Shown: piece after piece, positions 9,375-18,178 of the stretch
Numbering within the stretch: position 1 is the stretch's first letter
Layout: the number at the start of each line of letters is the position of its first letter
DNA from: Blastococcus capsensis
GTDB taxonomy: Bacteria > Actinomycetota > Actinomycetes > Mycobacteriales > Geodermatophilaceae
DNA: 64,000 bases
Direction of reading: 5' to 3'
Assembly (NCBI RefSeq): GCF_030165005.1
Contig: NZ_JASNNW010000001.1
Span: forward strand, 124,001 to 188,000
Translations under genes and position numbers: made by a program
Notes under the pieces: model-generated
The model's database searches: none
Seen by the model: the letters and a program-made list of their open reading frames with translations, nothing else
Told to the model about the DNA's origin: nothing

Positions 9375-10349
9375 ATGAAGTCCACCCGTCTGATCGCCGC
9401 CCTGCTCGCCGCCTCAGTGCTGACCGCCTGCGGCGGGGAGGACCCGGGATCTGGTGGCGAGGCGGCGGCGGACTTCCCGACCGAGAACGTGCGCCTGCTG
9501 GTGCCCTACACCGCCGGCGGGCCGACCGACATCGCGGCCCGTGCCCTGGCGAAGCACATGGAGGCCGAGCTCGACCAGTCCGTCGTCGTCGAGAACCTCC
9601 CCGGGGCCTCCGGCGCCACCGCTTACCAGCAGCTCATCGCCGCCGAGGCCGACGGGCACACCCTGTCGATGACCGCGCTCCCGACCGCGGTGCTGAACTA
9701 CCTGAGCAACGACGTCGGCTACACCGCCGAGGACTTCTCCTACATCGGCGTCGTCACCCGCGTGCCTTCGGGCATCCTGGTGCCGGCCGACTCCCCGTAC
9801 CAGGACCTGGAGTCGCTGTTCGCGGCCGCCGAGGCCGATCCCGGGTCCGTGACCGTCGGCACGCCCGGCGCCACGAACACGCACGCCGCGGAGACCCGGC
9901 GGATCACCCAGCTCTACGACGTGCCGCTCACCGTCGTGCCCTTCAACGGCAACGCGGAGGTGCAGACGGCGCTGCTCGGCGGGAACGTGACCGCCGGCTT
10001 CGTCAACCTCTCGCAGGACATGCTGCCGGCGGTCGAGTCCGGCGACCTGCGCGTCCTCGCCGTCGGCAGCGAGGAGCCTCTGCCGTACGTGGACGCGCCC
10101 ACGTTCGTCGAGCTGGGCTTCCCCGAGCTGGTCCAGAGCACGACCACCTTCGGGGTGATCGCGCCCGCCGGGGTCCCCGACGAGGTGACGCAGACCCTCG
10201 AGGACACGCTGCGCAGCGCAGCGGAGGAGTCGTCCGTCGTGGAGACGCTGGACGAGCGGTACGTGCCCGAGGAGTTCATCGGCAGCGAGGGCCTGGCCGA
10301 GCTGTTCGCCGAGACCGAGGAGACCTTCCGCGACGTGATGACCGACTGA
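9375..10349 (+). CDS. TctC-family extracytoplasmic solute-binding lipoprotein
   Basis: This 324-residue protein has a lipoprotein signal (MKSTRLIAALLAASVLTAC, lipobox cysteine at about 19). It then shows the TctC/Bug fold signatures, including VRLLVPYTAGGPTDIAARAL, VVENLPGASGATA and FGVIAPAGVPDEV. Such proteins capture carboxylates outside the membrane for a TctAB permease or act as sensor ligands. No TctAB lies beside it; the only complete TctABC set is 30 kb away, so it may feed that permease or act alone. TAGGAG sits four nt before the ATG. Confidence 0.9.
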   Translation: MKSTRLIAALLAASVLTACGGEDPGSGGEAAADFPTENVRLLVPYTAGGPTDIAARALAKHMEAELDQSVVVENLPGASGATAYQQLIAAEADGHTLSMTALPTAVLNYLSNDVGYTAEDFSYIGVVTRVPSGILVPADSPYQDLESLFAAAEADPGSVTVGTPGATNTHAAETRRITQLYDVPLTVVPFNGNAEVQTALLGGNVTAGFVNLSQDMLPAVESGDLRVLAVGSEEPLPYVDAPTFVELGFPELVQSTTTFGVIAPAGVPDEVTQTLEDTLRSAAEESSVVETLDERYVPEEFIGSEGLAELFAETEETFRDVMTD

Positions 10350-10380
10350 GCGGGCAGCCGGCGCCGGCCGCCTGCCGCGC

Positions 10381-12162
10381 TCAGGCGCCGCGGCGGTACA
10401 GCAGGAAGGCGACGTCGTCGTCCGGCGCGTCGCCGAGCAGCTCCCTGGTCAGGACGTCGGCCAGCACGGCCGGCGGGAGGGAACGGCCCGAGGTGAGCGC
10501 GCGCACCGCCCGGGCCATCCCCTCGTCCAGCCCCTGGTCCCGCCGCTCGACGAGGCCGTCGGTGTAGAGCAGCAGCGTCGAGCCGGGTGGCAGCTCGAGC
10601 TCGGCCTCGGGCCGGCGCAGGTCGGCGACGACGGCGAGCGGCAGCGACGCGGCGGCCTCGAGGAGGGACGAGCGGCCCTCGGCGTCGACGACGATCCCGG
10701 GGACGTGGCCGGCGCTGCTGTAGCGCAGGCTGCCGGACGCGGGATCGATGACGGCGCAGAAGACGGTGCTGACCGCCGCCCCGGGGACCAGCGCGGCGAA
10801 CCGGTCCAGCGCGGCGAGCACGTGGGCCGGTGAGCGGCTCTCCAGCAGGAGCGCCCGCCCGGCGCTGCGCAGCTGGCCCATCACCGCGGCGGCGGACAGC
10901 CCGGCCCCGACCACGTCCCCGACCACGACGCCGTAGCTGCCGTCGGGCAGGTCGACGACGTCGTACCAGTCCCCGCCCACCTCCAAGGTCCCCGTCGCGG
11001 GCTCGTAGTGCACGGCGAAGCCGTCCGGCAGCAGGGTCGGGCCGAGGACGGCGCGCTGGAACGTGACGGCGACCTCGGTGAGGAACTGGGACCGCGCCCG
11101 GTCGAGCTCGGCCCGCTCGTCGGCACGGCGCCGCTCCTGCTCGACGGCACGGGCGTCCGCCACGGCGGCGGCGACCTGTCCCGCCGCCAGCGTCAGGAAC
11201 ACCCGGTACTCCTCGTCCAGCCGCAGGTGCGGGCTGGTCCCGAGCACGAGGGCCCCGTTCGGCGTGCTCTGGCCCGCGAGGGTCAACGGCAGCACCACCG
11301 CGGTGTGCACGTCGGTCTCACCGACCGGGCTCGCCCCGACGCTGGAGAAGCCGGGCAGGAGCAGGTCCAGCCCGGTCACGGTCTGGGCCTCCCCCGTGGC
11401 CACGGCCTTCTCGACCAGTTCGGGGAGGAGGCTGCCGGCGAGGTCGTCCAGCGCGACCCCGTGCGCGGCGACCGGTCGCGTGCCCAGTTCGGGGCCGGCG
11501 AGGTAGACCAGCCCGAGCGGGCAGTCGCTACGGGCATCGGCCAGCACCCGCAGGGCGGCGGCCGCCGCCTCGGACGCGTTGCCGTGCACCGACCGCGGCA
11601 GACTGCCCAGCTTCTGCAGAACCGCCATGCGCCGCGCGGCGAGGACCCGGTGCGTCGTCTCGACGACCGTGTCCAGGAGACCCGCCACTTGTCCCCCGGG
11701 CTCGACCACCGGGCTGAAGGAGAAGGAGAAGTAGGTCTCCTCCTCGAACCCGTACCGGGTCATGACCAGCAGCAGGTCCTCGGAGTAGGTGGCCCGGCCC
11801 GCCATGACCTCGGCGACCATGGGGGCCAGGTCCGCCCAGATGTCTGCCCACACGACGGGCGCCGACCGGCCCAGCGCGTCCGGGTGCCGCGCCCCGAGCA
11901 TGGGGGCGTATCCGTCGTTGTAGACCATGACCAGCTCCGGGCCCCACATGAGCAGGGTGGGGAACCGTGAGTTCAAGCAGGTGCTGACCGCTCCCCGGAG
12001 GGTGGACGACCACTCGCGCTCGGATCCGAGGGGCGTCGCGGACCAGTCGTGGTCGAGGACCATCCGCTGCAGGGCCGTCCGAGGGGTGCTCGGAAGAAGC
12101 TCGGTCAGCCGTCCGTTCAGTACCGCACCCCCAGTGCACCCAGCCGGGCCACCGACGGCCAC
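10381..12162 (-). CDS. PAS/GAF-containing SpoIIE-type serine phosphatase
   Basis: The protein of about 593 residues has an N-terminal PAS-like sensor (WSATPLGSEREW, LMWGPELVMVYNDGYAPMLG). A GAF domain spans about 190-340 (ending TSPHLRLDEEYRVFLTLAAG), a short coiled linker follows, and a PP2C/SpoIIE catalytic domain begins near 370. Metal-binding motifs are visible: GGDWYDVVDLPDG, GDVVGAGLSAA, TLLLYTDGLVERRD and DDDVAFLLY. Such enzymes usually dephosphorylate anti-anti-sigma factors in partner-switching stress pathways. The start is uncertain because the upstream region has no clear ribosome binding site; the GTG at 12162 is the longest option. Confidence 0.88.
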   Translation of the reverse strand: MAVGGPAGCTGGAVLNGRLTELLPSTPRTALQRMVLDHDWSATPLGSEREWSSTLRGAVSTCLNSRFPTLLMWGPELVMVYNDGYAPMLGARHPDALGRSAPVVWADIWADLAPMVAEVMAGRATYSEDLLLVMTRYGFEEETYFSFSFSPVVEPGGQVAGLLDTVVETTHRVLAARRMAVLQKLGSLPRSVHGNASEAAAAALRVLADARSDCPLGLVYLAGPELGTRPVAAHGVALDDLAGSLLPELVEKAVATGEAQTVTGLDLLLPGFSSVGASPVGETDVHTAVVLPLTLAGQSTPNGALVLGTSPHLRLDEEYRVFLTLAAGQVAAAVADARAVEQERRRADERAELDRARSQFLTEVAVTFQRAVLGPTLLPDGFAVHYEPATGTLEVGGDWYDVVDLPDGSYGVVVGDVVGAGLSAAAVMGQLRSAGRALLLESRSPAHVLAALDRFAALVPGAAVSTVFCAVIDPASGSLRYSSAGHVPGIVVDAEGRSSLLEAAASLPLAVVADLRRPEAELELPPGSTLLLYTDGLVERRDQGLDEGMARAVRALTSGRSLPPAVLADVLTRELLGDAPDDDVAFLLYRRGA

Positions 12163-12182
12163 ACGTGTTGTGCCCGATCATC

Positions 12183-12743
12183 TCACCCGCTCGCGGATGT
12201 GTCCCGTCGTACCCGGATCGGACTCACTCGGATCCGCGAGAGGTACCCGGGCGCGACCGCCTCGATGAGCCAGACGCCGTTGGCCGATCGGGCGAACCGC
12301 CCACCGTCCGAAGCGAGCCGCGCCGCGTCCACGCGGAGCACGACGGGGCGCCCGCGCCGGCTGCCCGCGGCGCGCGCGGTCTCGGCGTCCGGACTGAGGT
12401 GGACCGCGTGCCGCCGCCCCGGTCGCAGGCCCTCGGCGAGGATCGACGGCAGGAACCGCTCGACGGTGCCGTGGAAGAGCTCGGCCGGCGGCGTGGCCGT
12501 CTCGTACGCCAGGTCGACGGCGATGCTGTGGCCCTGGCTGGCGCGGATGCGGTCGCCGCGGAGCTCGAAGCGGCGCTTGTCGTTCGTGGCGACCACGTGC
12601 TCGAGCTCAGCGCGGGTCAGGCGCAGGGCCGTGAGCAACTGGTCGACGTCGGCCCACCCGGCGCCGTCCAGGGTGAGGCCGGCGGATTCCGGGTGGTGCC
12701 GCAGCACGTAGGACAGGCGCTTGCTAACCCGGACGACGTCCAC
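12183..12743 (-). CDS. kptA: RNA 2'-phosphotransferase, Tpt1/KptA family
   Basis: The protein of about 186 residues matches Tpt1/KptA, which transfers a 2'-phosphate from RNA to NAD+. Motifs seen are SKRLSYVLRHHPE at the N-terminus, NDKRRFEL, RASQGHS, LFHGT, and HAVHLSPD in the C-terminal ADP-ribosyltransferase-like half. I chose the GTG at 12743, which precedes the family's first conserved residues; an upstream extension to 12842 looks non-homologous. Bacteria lack yeast-type tRNA splicing, so the physiological substrate is unknown. Confidence 0.88.
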   Translation of the reverse strand: MDVVRVSKRLSYVLRHHPESAGLTLDGAGWADVDQLLTALRLTRAELEHVVATNDKRRFELRGDRIRASQGHSIAVDLAYETATPPAELFHGTVERFLPSILAEGLRPGRRHAVHLSPDAETARAAGSRRGRPVVLRVDAARLASDGGRFARSANGVWLIEAVAPGYLSRIRVSPIRVRRDTSASG

Positions 12744-12938
12744 GCCGATCAGTGTGGGCCGCGAGTGACCGGACGTCGTCCGGCAGGTCGGCCGGCCACC
12801 GATGTCAGCGAACGCGGCGCGTGATGGTGGGCGCAGACCCATCCTTCCCCGCAGTCGGTTCCTGGCGACAGCCGAGGCCGCACACCGCCAGGATCGCTGC
12901 TGCCCGCTACCGCGACGGCGGTCGCGCCGATCACGCGG

Positions 12939-13508
12939 TCAGCGCGAGTAGTGCTCCACGACCAGCTGCTCCTCGCAGACGACGGGGACCTCGTCGCGGC
13001 TCGGCGTCCGCTCGTAGCGGGCCACCAGGTCGGCCAGGCGCACCTCGAGGTAGGCCGGGGCATCGGCGTGCGCACCCGAGGCGGCGACCAGGAAGGGCTC
13101 CTTGCGCTTGGACTTCTCCGCGATCTCGACGAAATCGCCGGGCTCGAGCCGGTAGGACGGGCGGTCGACCCGCTTGCCGTTGACCAGCACGTGCTGGTGG
13201 GTGACGAACTGGCGGGCCTGGTAGATCGTGCGGGCGAAGCCGGCCTGCAGGACGGTGGCGTCCAGCCGCGACTCGAGGTCCTGGATCAGCGCCTCACCGG
13301 TCTTGCTCCCCGAGCGCCTGGACCGGTCGAACGCCGCCCGCAGCTGCGTCTCGCTGATGTCGTACTGGGCGCGCAGCCGCTGCTTCTCCTTGAGCCGGGT
13401 GGAGTAGTCGCTGTCCTTGCGGCGCTTCCGCCCGTGCTCGCCGGGCGGGTACGGACGGCGCTCGAAGTACTGGACGCACTTCGGTGTGAGCGGGTGCCCT
13501 TCGACCAG
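12939..13508 (-). CDS. rpsD: 30S ribosomal protein S4, start codon abnormal
   Basis: The minus-strand frame encodes nearly all of S4: LTPKCVQYFERRPYPPGEHG, KEKQRLRAQYDISETQLR, KTGEALIQDLESRLD, FARTIYQARQFVTHQHVLVN, and the C-terminal CEEQLVVEHYSR. It is a stand-alone gene as in Streptomyces. Between the upstream in-frame stop (13614-13616) and the S4 body there is no ATG, GTG or TTG. The only near-start is a CTG at 13508, whereas the first in-frame GTG at 13190 would lose over half the protein. The usual N-terminal SRPKVKxSRALG segment is replaced by SRPDRWLVEG. It is therefore either a paralogue with a damaged N-terminus or uses an unusual start. Confidence 0.7.
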   Translation of the reverse strand: MVEGHPLTPKCVQYFERRPYPPGEHGRKRRKDSDYSTRLKEKQRLRAQYDISETQLRAAFDRSRRSGSKTGEALIQDLESRLDATVLQAGFARTIYQARQFVTHQHVLVNGKRVDRPSYRLEPGDFVEIAEKSKRKEPFLVAASGAHADAPAYLEVRLADLVARYERTPSRDEVPVVCEEQLVVEHYSR

Positions 13509-13600
13509 CCACCGGTCGGGACGGCTGGCTCCGGCGCCGCCGTCGAACGCTTGCTCACCTGCGGCCCCGCCTGACGGGCCGACCCGCTCGCCGGACCATG

Positions 13601-13638
13601 CGAACGGGGGCGATCAGTCGCTGATGGCCACGAGTTCG
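13601..13638. repeat. Degenerate hairpin repeat (second copy of the 15.2-kb element)
   Basis: The right arm CTGATGGCCACGAGTTCG is identical to part of the long hairpin at 15173-15229. The left arm (CGAACGGGGGCGATCAG) pairs imperfectly with it around a 3-nt loop. It lies between the S4 gene and the ECF sigma gene, in their shared upstream region. Identity of 20 nt between the two copies (13620-13639) indicates a small dispersed repeat family rather than two independent terminators. Confidence 0.5.
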
Positions 13639-13749
13639 TAGGAGTCGGTGCGGCGCTGAGCAGGTCACCCGTCCCGCCGCCGTGCATCTCACGTTTCCGC
13701 GCCGGCCTGCCGATGACATGGCAGATCCCATGCCGGCAGGAGGTGCGAG

Positions 13750-14307
13750 ATGGCAGTCGGGACGACCTTCCCGGAGGTGCTGGCGGCCGCCCGCGCGGGT
13801 GCCGCCTGGGCCTTCGAGGTGCTGTACCGCGATCTCGCTCCCTCGGTGACCGGCTACCTGCGGCTGCACGGCGCTCTCGAGCCCGACGACCTGGCCAGCG
13901 AGAGCTTCATCGGCCTCTTCACGAGCCTCTCCACCTTCGACGGTGACGAGGGCGCGCTGCGGGCCTGGGTGTTCACCATCGCCCACCGCCGGCTGGTCGA
14001 CGACTGGCGTCGGCGCAGCCGCCGTCCACAGGTCAGGGGATCCGACGCCGACCTGCTCGGTGCGATCCCCGGCGGGGACGTCGAGGAGGACGCACTGGCC
14101 GCCCTCGGGTCGGTCGCCGTGCACGAGCTCTGCGCCGCACTACCCGACGACCAGCGTGCCGCGATCCTCATGCGCATCGTCGGCGACCTCTCCCTCGAGC
14201 AGGTCGCCGATGCGATGGACCGGTCGGTGGGCGCCGTGAAGGCCCTGCAGCGCCGTGGCCTCCTCACCCTTCGGAGTGAGCTCGAGCGAACCGGCGTACC
14301 CCTGTGA
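13750..14307 (+). CDS. ECF-type RNA polymerase sigma factor
   Basis: The 185-residue protein has a sigma region 2 (LYRDLAPSVTGYLRLHGALE, then DDLASESFIGLFTSLSTF and ALRAWVFTIAHRRLVDDWRR) followed by region 4 (LPDDQRAAILMRIVGDLSLE, then VADAMDRSVGAVKALQRRGL). No N-terminal extension or fused sensor is present. AGGAGG stands seven nt before the ATG. The stop overlaps the start of the next gene (GTGA), so the two are translationally coupled, the usual arrangement for an ECF factor and its anti-sigma partner. Confidence 0.93.
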   Translation: MAVGTTFPEVLAAARAGAAWAFEVLYRDLAPSVTGYLRLHGALEPDDLASESFIGLFTSLSTFDGDEGALRAWVFTIAHRRLVDDWRRRSRRPQVRGSDADLLGAIPGGDVEEDALAALGSVAVHELCAALPDDQRAAILMRIVGDLSLEQVADAMDRSVGAVKALQRRGLLTLRSELERTGVPL

Positions 14308-15158
14308 GCCGCGCCGGCGATGTCGGGGATGAGATGACCACCAGCCAGCTCGACGACGCCTTCGAGGCCTACCTGGCGGGACGCCCCGTCCCGGTCCAGG
14401 CAGCCTCGCTCGCGCAATTCGCCGATTCGGTCCGGGAGATGTCCTCCCGGTCCGGCCGGCCCTCCGCGGGGCTCGCCGAGCTGCTGGCCAGCGGCCTTCT
14501 CACCGATTCCGTCGATGCGTCGGCGGAGTCGGCCCCCACTGCCCGAGGAGCGGCTCAGCCGGCGCTCCCGGGGCGTTCCAGAAGGAGACCTCGCATGTTC
14601 ACGATCCTCGCCGCCGCCGCCGCCAAGTTCGGCGCCGCTGGAGCCGTCGCCCAGGCAGCCGCCGGGCTCGGCTTCGCCGCCGCCGGCGTCACCTCGGCCG
14701 GCGCCTTCGGCGTCCTGCCGGGCCCCGTCCAGGACGGTGTCGCCACCACCATCGAGGCCGTCACGCCCTTCGACCTGCCCGACTCGACCGACGAGCAGAG
14801 CGCCGAGGAGGCCGCGCCCCTGTCCGAGGACCCGGCCACCGACGAGCAGCCGCAGACCGGGACCGGCCCGGCCGACATCCCGCCCCTCCCCGACTTCGGC
14901 ACCTCGGTCAGCGAGGACGCCCAGGACGGCGGCGTGGACGGCGCCCAGGTGAGCGACGACGCCCGCGCCACGCACCAGCCCGAGCAGGCCGGAGCACCGG
15001 AGCAGACCCGCGCGCCGGCGGACCAGGCGCCCGAGCGCCCCGCCACCCAGCCGGAGCCCGCTCCTCGGCCGGCCCCGGTGGAGCGCCCCGCTGCGGGCGG
15101 CGACGCCGCGACCGCACCCTCGGTCGGCCAGCCGCAGAGCGGCACCGGCCGCCCCTGA
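14304..15158 (+). CDS. Putative membrane anti-sigma factor
   Basis: This 284-residue protein overlaps the ECF gene by four bases. The first 100 residues form a soluble, moderately acidic domain that could bind the sigma factor. Residues about 98-135 are an Ala/Gly-rich hydrophobic stretch (MFTILAAAAAKFGAAGAVAQ onward) that could be one or two membrane helices. The rest is a long, disordered Pro/Glu/Ala/Gln-rich tail, presumably extracellular. No zinc-binding HxxxCxxC motif is visible, so it is not a ZAS-type anti-sigma factor. Its role is inferred from position only. Confidence 0.6.
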   Translation: MSRAGDVGDEMTTSQLDDAFEAYLAGRPVPVQAASLAQFADSVREMSSRSGRPSAGLAELLASGLLTDSVDASAESAPTARGAAQPALPGRSRRRPRMFTILAAAAAKFGAAGAVAQAAAGLGFAAAGVTSAGAFGVLPGPVQDGVATTIEAVTPFDLPDSTDEQSAEEAAPLSEDPATDEQPQTGTGPADIPPLPDFGTSVSEDAQDGGVDGAQVSDDARATHQPEQAGAPEQTRAPADQAPERPATQPEPAPRPAPVERPAAGGDAATAPSVGQPQSGTGRP

Positions 15159-15172
15159 TCCGAACAGCTCAC

Positions 15173-15229
15173 CGAGTGCGACGGACTCGTGGTCATCACC
15201 GGCTGATGGCCACGAGTTCGTCGCACTCG
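15173..15229. terminator. Very long hairpin: bidirectional terminator or dispersed repeat
   Basis: Two 26-nt arms (15173-15198 and 15204-15229) pair along their full length with two G-U wobbles and a 5-nt loop. The element lies between the convergent anti-sigma and DUF1116 genes, where a bidirectional terminator is expected. The stem is much longer than a typical terminator, and 20 nt of it recurs at 13620-13639, so it may be a mobile hairpin repeat used as a terminator. Confidence 0.75.
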
Positions 15230-15236
15230 ACGCGCG

Positions 15237-16655
15237 TCAGACGGTGCGGACCTCCTCGGCGAGCGCCGCGAGCGCCTGCTCGAAGCACTGCTGCGGCGGC
15301 TGCACCAGCCCGGCGCCGACCTGTCCGGTGCCGGCGATCCGCCCGGCCATGCCGGTGTTGATCTGCGGCAGCCAGCCGGTGCGCGCCACCTTCAGCACGT
15401 CGATGCCGGTCGGCGAGCCGCGGAAGCCCATGATCGGGATCGCCATCGCGGGGTTCTCGGTGAGCGTCAGCTGGTACATCCGCTCGGTCGTCGCCAGGGC
15501 GTCGGGGACGGTGCCGCCGACGAACCGGACGATCGCGGGAGCCGCGGCCATCGCGAAGCCGCCGATGCCGTAGGTCTCCATGATCGTGGAGTCGCCGATG
15601 TCGGGGTTGGCGTCGTCGGGGCCGTAATCGCCGAGGAAGAGGCCGACCGGGGTGTTGGCCGGTGCGGTGAACCAGCGGTCGCCGGTGCCGGCGGTCCGGA
15701 TGCCGAAGTCCGTTCCGTTGCGGGCCATGACGGTGACCATCGTGGAGCCCGGGACGCCGCGGGCGGCGTCCATCGCGAGCTTCGCCGTCGGCATGCCCAG
15801 GTTGAGGAAGAAGTGCTCGTTGCCGCCGATGAAGCGCAGCACCGCGGCGATGTCCGACGAGGGCGCGTCGGTGGCCACGACCAGCGGTGACAGCTCGCGC
15901 AGCGTCATGAGCGATCCGGCGCGGTTGCGGTTGTGCCCCTCGTCGCCCATCTGGAGCATCTGCGCCAGCACAGCCTTGACGTCGAGCGGGTCGTTGCCCG
16001 CGTCGATGGAGCCGCGGACGGCCTGGGACAACACCGGGCCGAGCACGTCGCGCATCCAGCGCAGCCGCGCCTGCACCTCCTCGTTGAAGGCGCCCATCCG
16101 CAGCACCTTGCCGAGGCCCTCGTTGAGGTTGCAGAACGCCTGCCCACCGCCGACCGGGTCCTCCAGGCACCACATCCACATCGACGGGCTCGTGACGCCG
16201 GCCATCGGGCCGACGGTGCGGTGGTGGTGGCAGGGGTCGAGGGTGACGGCGCCGGTGGAGAGCAGGATCTCCGCCTCCTCGACGTCGGCCGCCCACCCCT
16301 CGAACAGGCAGGCCCCGATCAGCGCGCCGCGCATCGGCCCGGAGGCGGCCTCCCAGGTCAGCGGCGGCCCCGAGTGCAGCAGGGTGCGGTCGGCCAGGCC
16401 GATCACCTCGCGGGCCGGCCGGACGTCGACGAGCACCGATCCGGCGGCGAGCACCCGCTCGACGGCGGTGCGGTTCGCCGCGGCGCGGCGGGCGTCCAGG
16501 GCCAGCGCGGCGAGATCGGCCGGGTCGCCGAAGCCCGGCGGGCGCCAGTCGACGTCAGAGACAGCGGCACCCTGGGCGCGCAGCGCGTCGGAGAAGACGT
16601 CGACCCCGGCCGCCACGATGGACGGCGGGCCGGAGAGCAGGTTCCCGAGCGTCAT
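15237..16655 (-). CDS. DUF1116 (YlbE-like) protein, putative carbamoyltransferase subunit
   Basis: The 472-residue protein is a DUF1116/YlbE family member. Recognisable conserved segments are DVDWRPPGFGD, LHSGPPLTWEAASGPMRGAL, DPCHHHRTVGPMAGVTSPSM, NEGLGKVLRMGA, and SMIDAGNDPLDVK-like and GIRTAG stretches in the central part. In E. coli the YlbE protein (AllG) works with FdrA (AllF) and a third protein in oxamate carbamoyltransferase, which cleaves oxalurate to oxamate and carbamoyl phosphate. Here it overlaps fdrA by four bases, and no DUF2877 (YlbF/AllH) gene is visible in the window. A ureido acid made by the barbiturase is the likeliest substrate. This is inference from gene family and co-regulation. 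Confidence 0.8.
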   Translation of the reverse strand: MTLGNLLSGPPSIVAAGVDVFSDALRAQGAAVSDVDWRPPGFGDPADLAALALDARRAAANRTAVERVLAAGSVLVDVRPAREVIGLADRTLLHSGPPLTWEAASGPMRGALIGACLFEGWAADVEEAEILLSTGAVTLDPCHHHRTVGPMAGVTSPSMWMWCLEDPVGGGQAFCNLNEGLGKVLRMGAFNEEVQARLRWMRDVLGPVLSQAVRGSIDAGNDPLDVKAVLAQMLQMGDEGHNRNRAGSLMTLRELSPLVVATDAPSSDIAAVLRFIGGNEHFFLNLGMPTAKLAMDAARGVPGSTMVTVMARNGTDFGIRTAGTGDRWFTAPANTPVGLFLGDYGPDDANPDIGDSTIMETYGIGGFAMAAAPAIVRFVGGTVPDALATTERMYQLTLTENPAMAIPIMGFRGSPTGIDVLKVARTGWLPQINTGMAGRIAGTGQVGAGLVQPPQQCFEQALAALAEEVRTV

Positions 16656-18172
16656 GCCGAAGCTCCCAGCAGGTCGAGGGCGTACCGCGTGGCGGCGGCG
16701 TTGGACGAGAAGACGGCGGCACCGGCGGCGGCCAGGGCATCGGCCTGGCGCGACCAGCCCTGCGGATCACTCTCCGTGCCGATCAGTGCGATGACGACGG
16801 GCAGCTGCTTCTGCGCCCGCGCCGCCTGGAGCGCGGGGGCCAGCGCACCGGCCGGGTCGGGGTCGGCTCCGTAGCCGAGGACGACGTCGAGCAGCAGGAC
16901 GGCGGGCTCGTCGGAGGCGGCCAGGCCGGCGATGGCCTCCAGCCGCAGCGTCGGGTCGATCATCGGGTGTGCGCGCCCCACGGTGAGGGCGTCGTCGCCG
17001 AAGTCGATGACCAGGTGGCCGGAGGCGGACAGGTCTGGGGCGGATGGGTCGACGACGAAGCCGAGCCCGGGCTCCAGCGGGGTGTTCGAGCGGATGCCGC
17101 CGAGAACCGGGGAGGCCAGCAGCATCGCCTCGTCGGCCAGCGTGCCGCCGGAGTAGAGCCCCTTGAGCACCGCGCCGGGCACGACCGCCTCGGCCGGCCC
17201 GGGACGGGACGGCCACACCGGGACGTCGAAGCCCAGGTCCGTCAGGAGCGCCTCGACGGCGGCGGTGAGGTCGGGGCTCTCCGGCGACAGCGCGGCCGAC
17301 CGGACCGGGACGCCGAGCCCCTCGGCGAACGACGTCACCGCGGCGGCCACTGACGGCGCCGGGGGCTTGGACACGAGCAGGACCCGCTCGGTGGCGGGGT
17401 CGGCGTCCAGGGCCGCCAGTGCGTCCAGCGTGGCGAGGCCACCGACGGCCTCGGACAGGTCGCGCCCGCCGACGCCGAGCACGTGCGAGACGCCGACGCC
17501 GGCCATGTCGAGCAGGCAGGAGACCTGCTGGGCGCCGGTGCCGGAGGCGGCGACCAGCCCGACCGGCCCGGGGCGGATGACGTTGGCGAAACCGAGGGCG
17601 ACGCCGGACACGATCGCCGTTCCGCAGTCGGGGCCCATGACCAGGACGCCGGCCTGGTGCGCGGCTCGCTTCAGCGCCACCTCCTGCTCGACCGGCACGC
17701 CGTCGGAGAAGACCAGCACGCTGCGGCCGGCGGCGATCGCGTCAGCGGCCTCGGCGGCGGCGTATGCCCCGGGCACGCTGACGATCGCCAGGGCCGGCGT
17801 CTCGTGCGACAGGTCGTCGAGCCCCGCACCGACGGTGCGGTGCGGAACGGCGTCGGCGGTGCCGGTGGAGCGCTCCCGCTCGGCGAGAGCGGCGTCGACG
17901 TCGGCGAGCGCGGCGGCCAGCGCGTCGTCGTCCTCGGCCCGCACGGCGATCAGCAGCTGCTCGGGCGAGGACTCGCCGTCGGGAGCCAGGCCCATGCCGA
18001 CGGCGAGCTCGAGGTTCAGCGGGGTCGCCATGGCGACCAGCACGGCCCAGACGCCGTCGCGCGCGCCGATCCGGCGGCTCACCTGCATCAGCTTGACCGA
18101 GTCGGCGTAGACCCCGGATCGAAGCTGGACCGAGACCGCCGGGTCTCCACCGGAGGGGGCTGAGGGGCTCAT
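16652..18172 (-). CDS. fdrA: FdrA-family protein, putative carbamoyltransferase subunit
   Basis: This 506-residue protein has the succinyl-CoA-synthetase-like folds of FdrA. An N-terminal domain (SGVYADSVKLMQVSRRI) is followed by two CoA-ligase-like modules with GPDCGTAIV, GLVAASGTGAQQVSCLLDMA, LYSGGTLADEAM and the late VLLLDVVLGYGADPDP. E. coli FdrA was long called an acyl-CoA synthetase but is now linked to oxamate carbamoyltransferase. It precedes and overlaps the DUF1116 gene. The ATG start is supported by a predicted leaderless promoter whose -10 (TACGGT) ends six nt before it. The divergent neighbour is a nucleobase permease, and both carry the shared operator. Confidence 0.85.
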   Translation of the reverse strand: MSPSAPSGGDPAVSVQLRSGVYADSVKLMQVSRRIGARDGVWAVLVAMATPLNLELAVGMGLAPDGESSPEQLLIAVRAEDDDALAAALADVDAALAERERSTGTADAVPHRTVGAGLDDLSHETPALAIVSVPGAYAAAEAADAIAAGRSVLVFSDGVPVEQEVALKRAAHQAGVLVMGPDCGTAIVSGVALGFANVIRPGPVGLVAASGTGAQQVSCLLDMAGVGVSHVLGVGGRDLSEAVGGLATLDALAALDADPATERVLLVSKPPAPSVAAAVTSFAEGLGVPVRSAALSPESPDLTAAVEALLTDLGFDVPVWPSRPGPAEAVVPGAVLKGLYSGGTLADEAMLLASPVLGGIRSNTPLEPGLGFVVDPSAPDLSASGHLVIDFGDDALTVGRAHPMIDPTLRLEAIAGLAASDEPAVLLLDVVLGYGADPDPAGALAPALQAARAQKQLPVVIALIGTESDPQGWSRQADALAAAGAAVFSSNAAATRYALDLLGASA

Positions 18173-18178
18173 CCCCGG

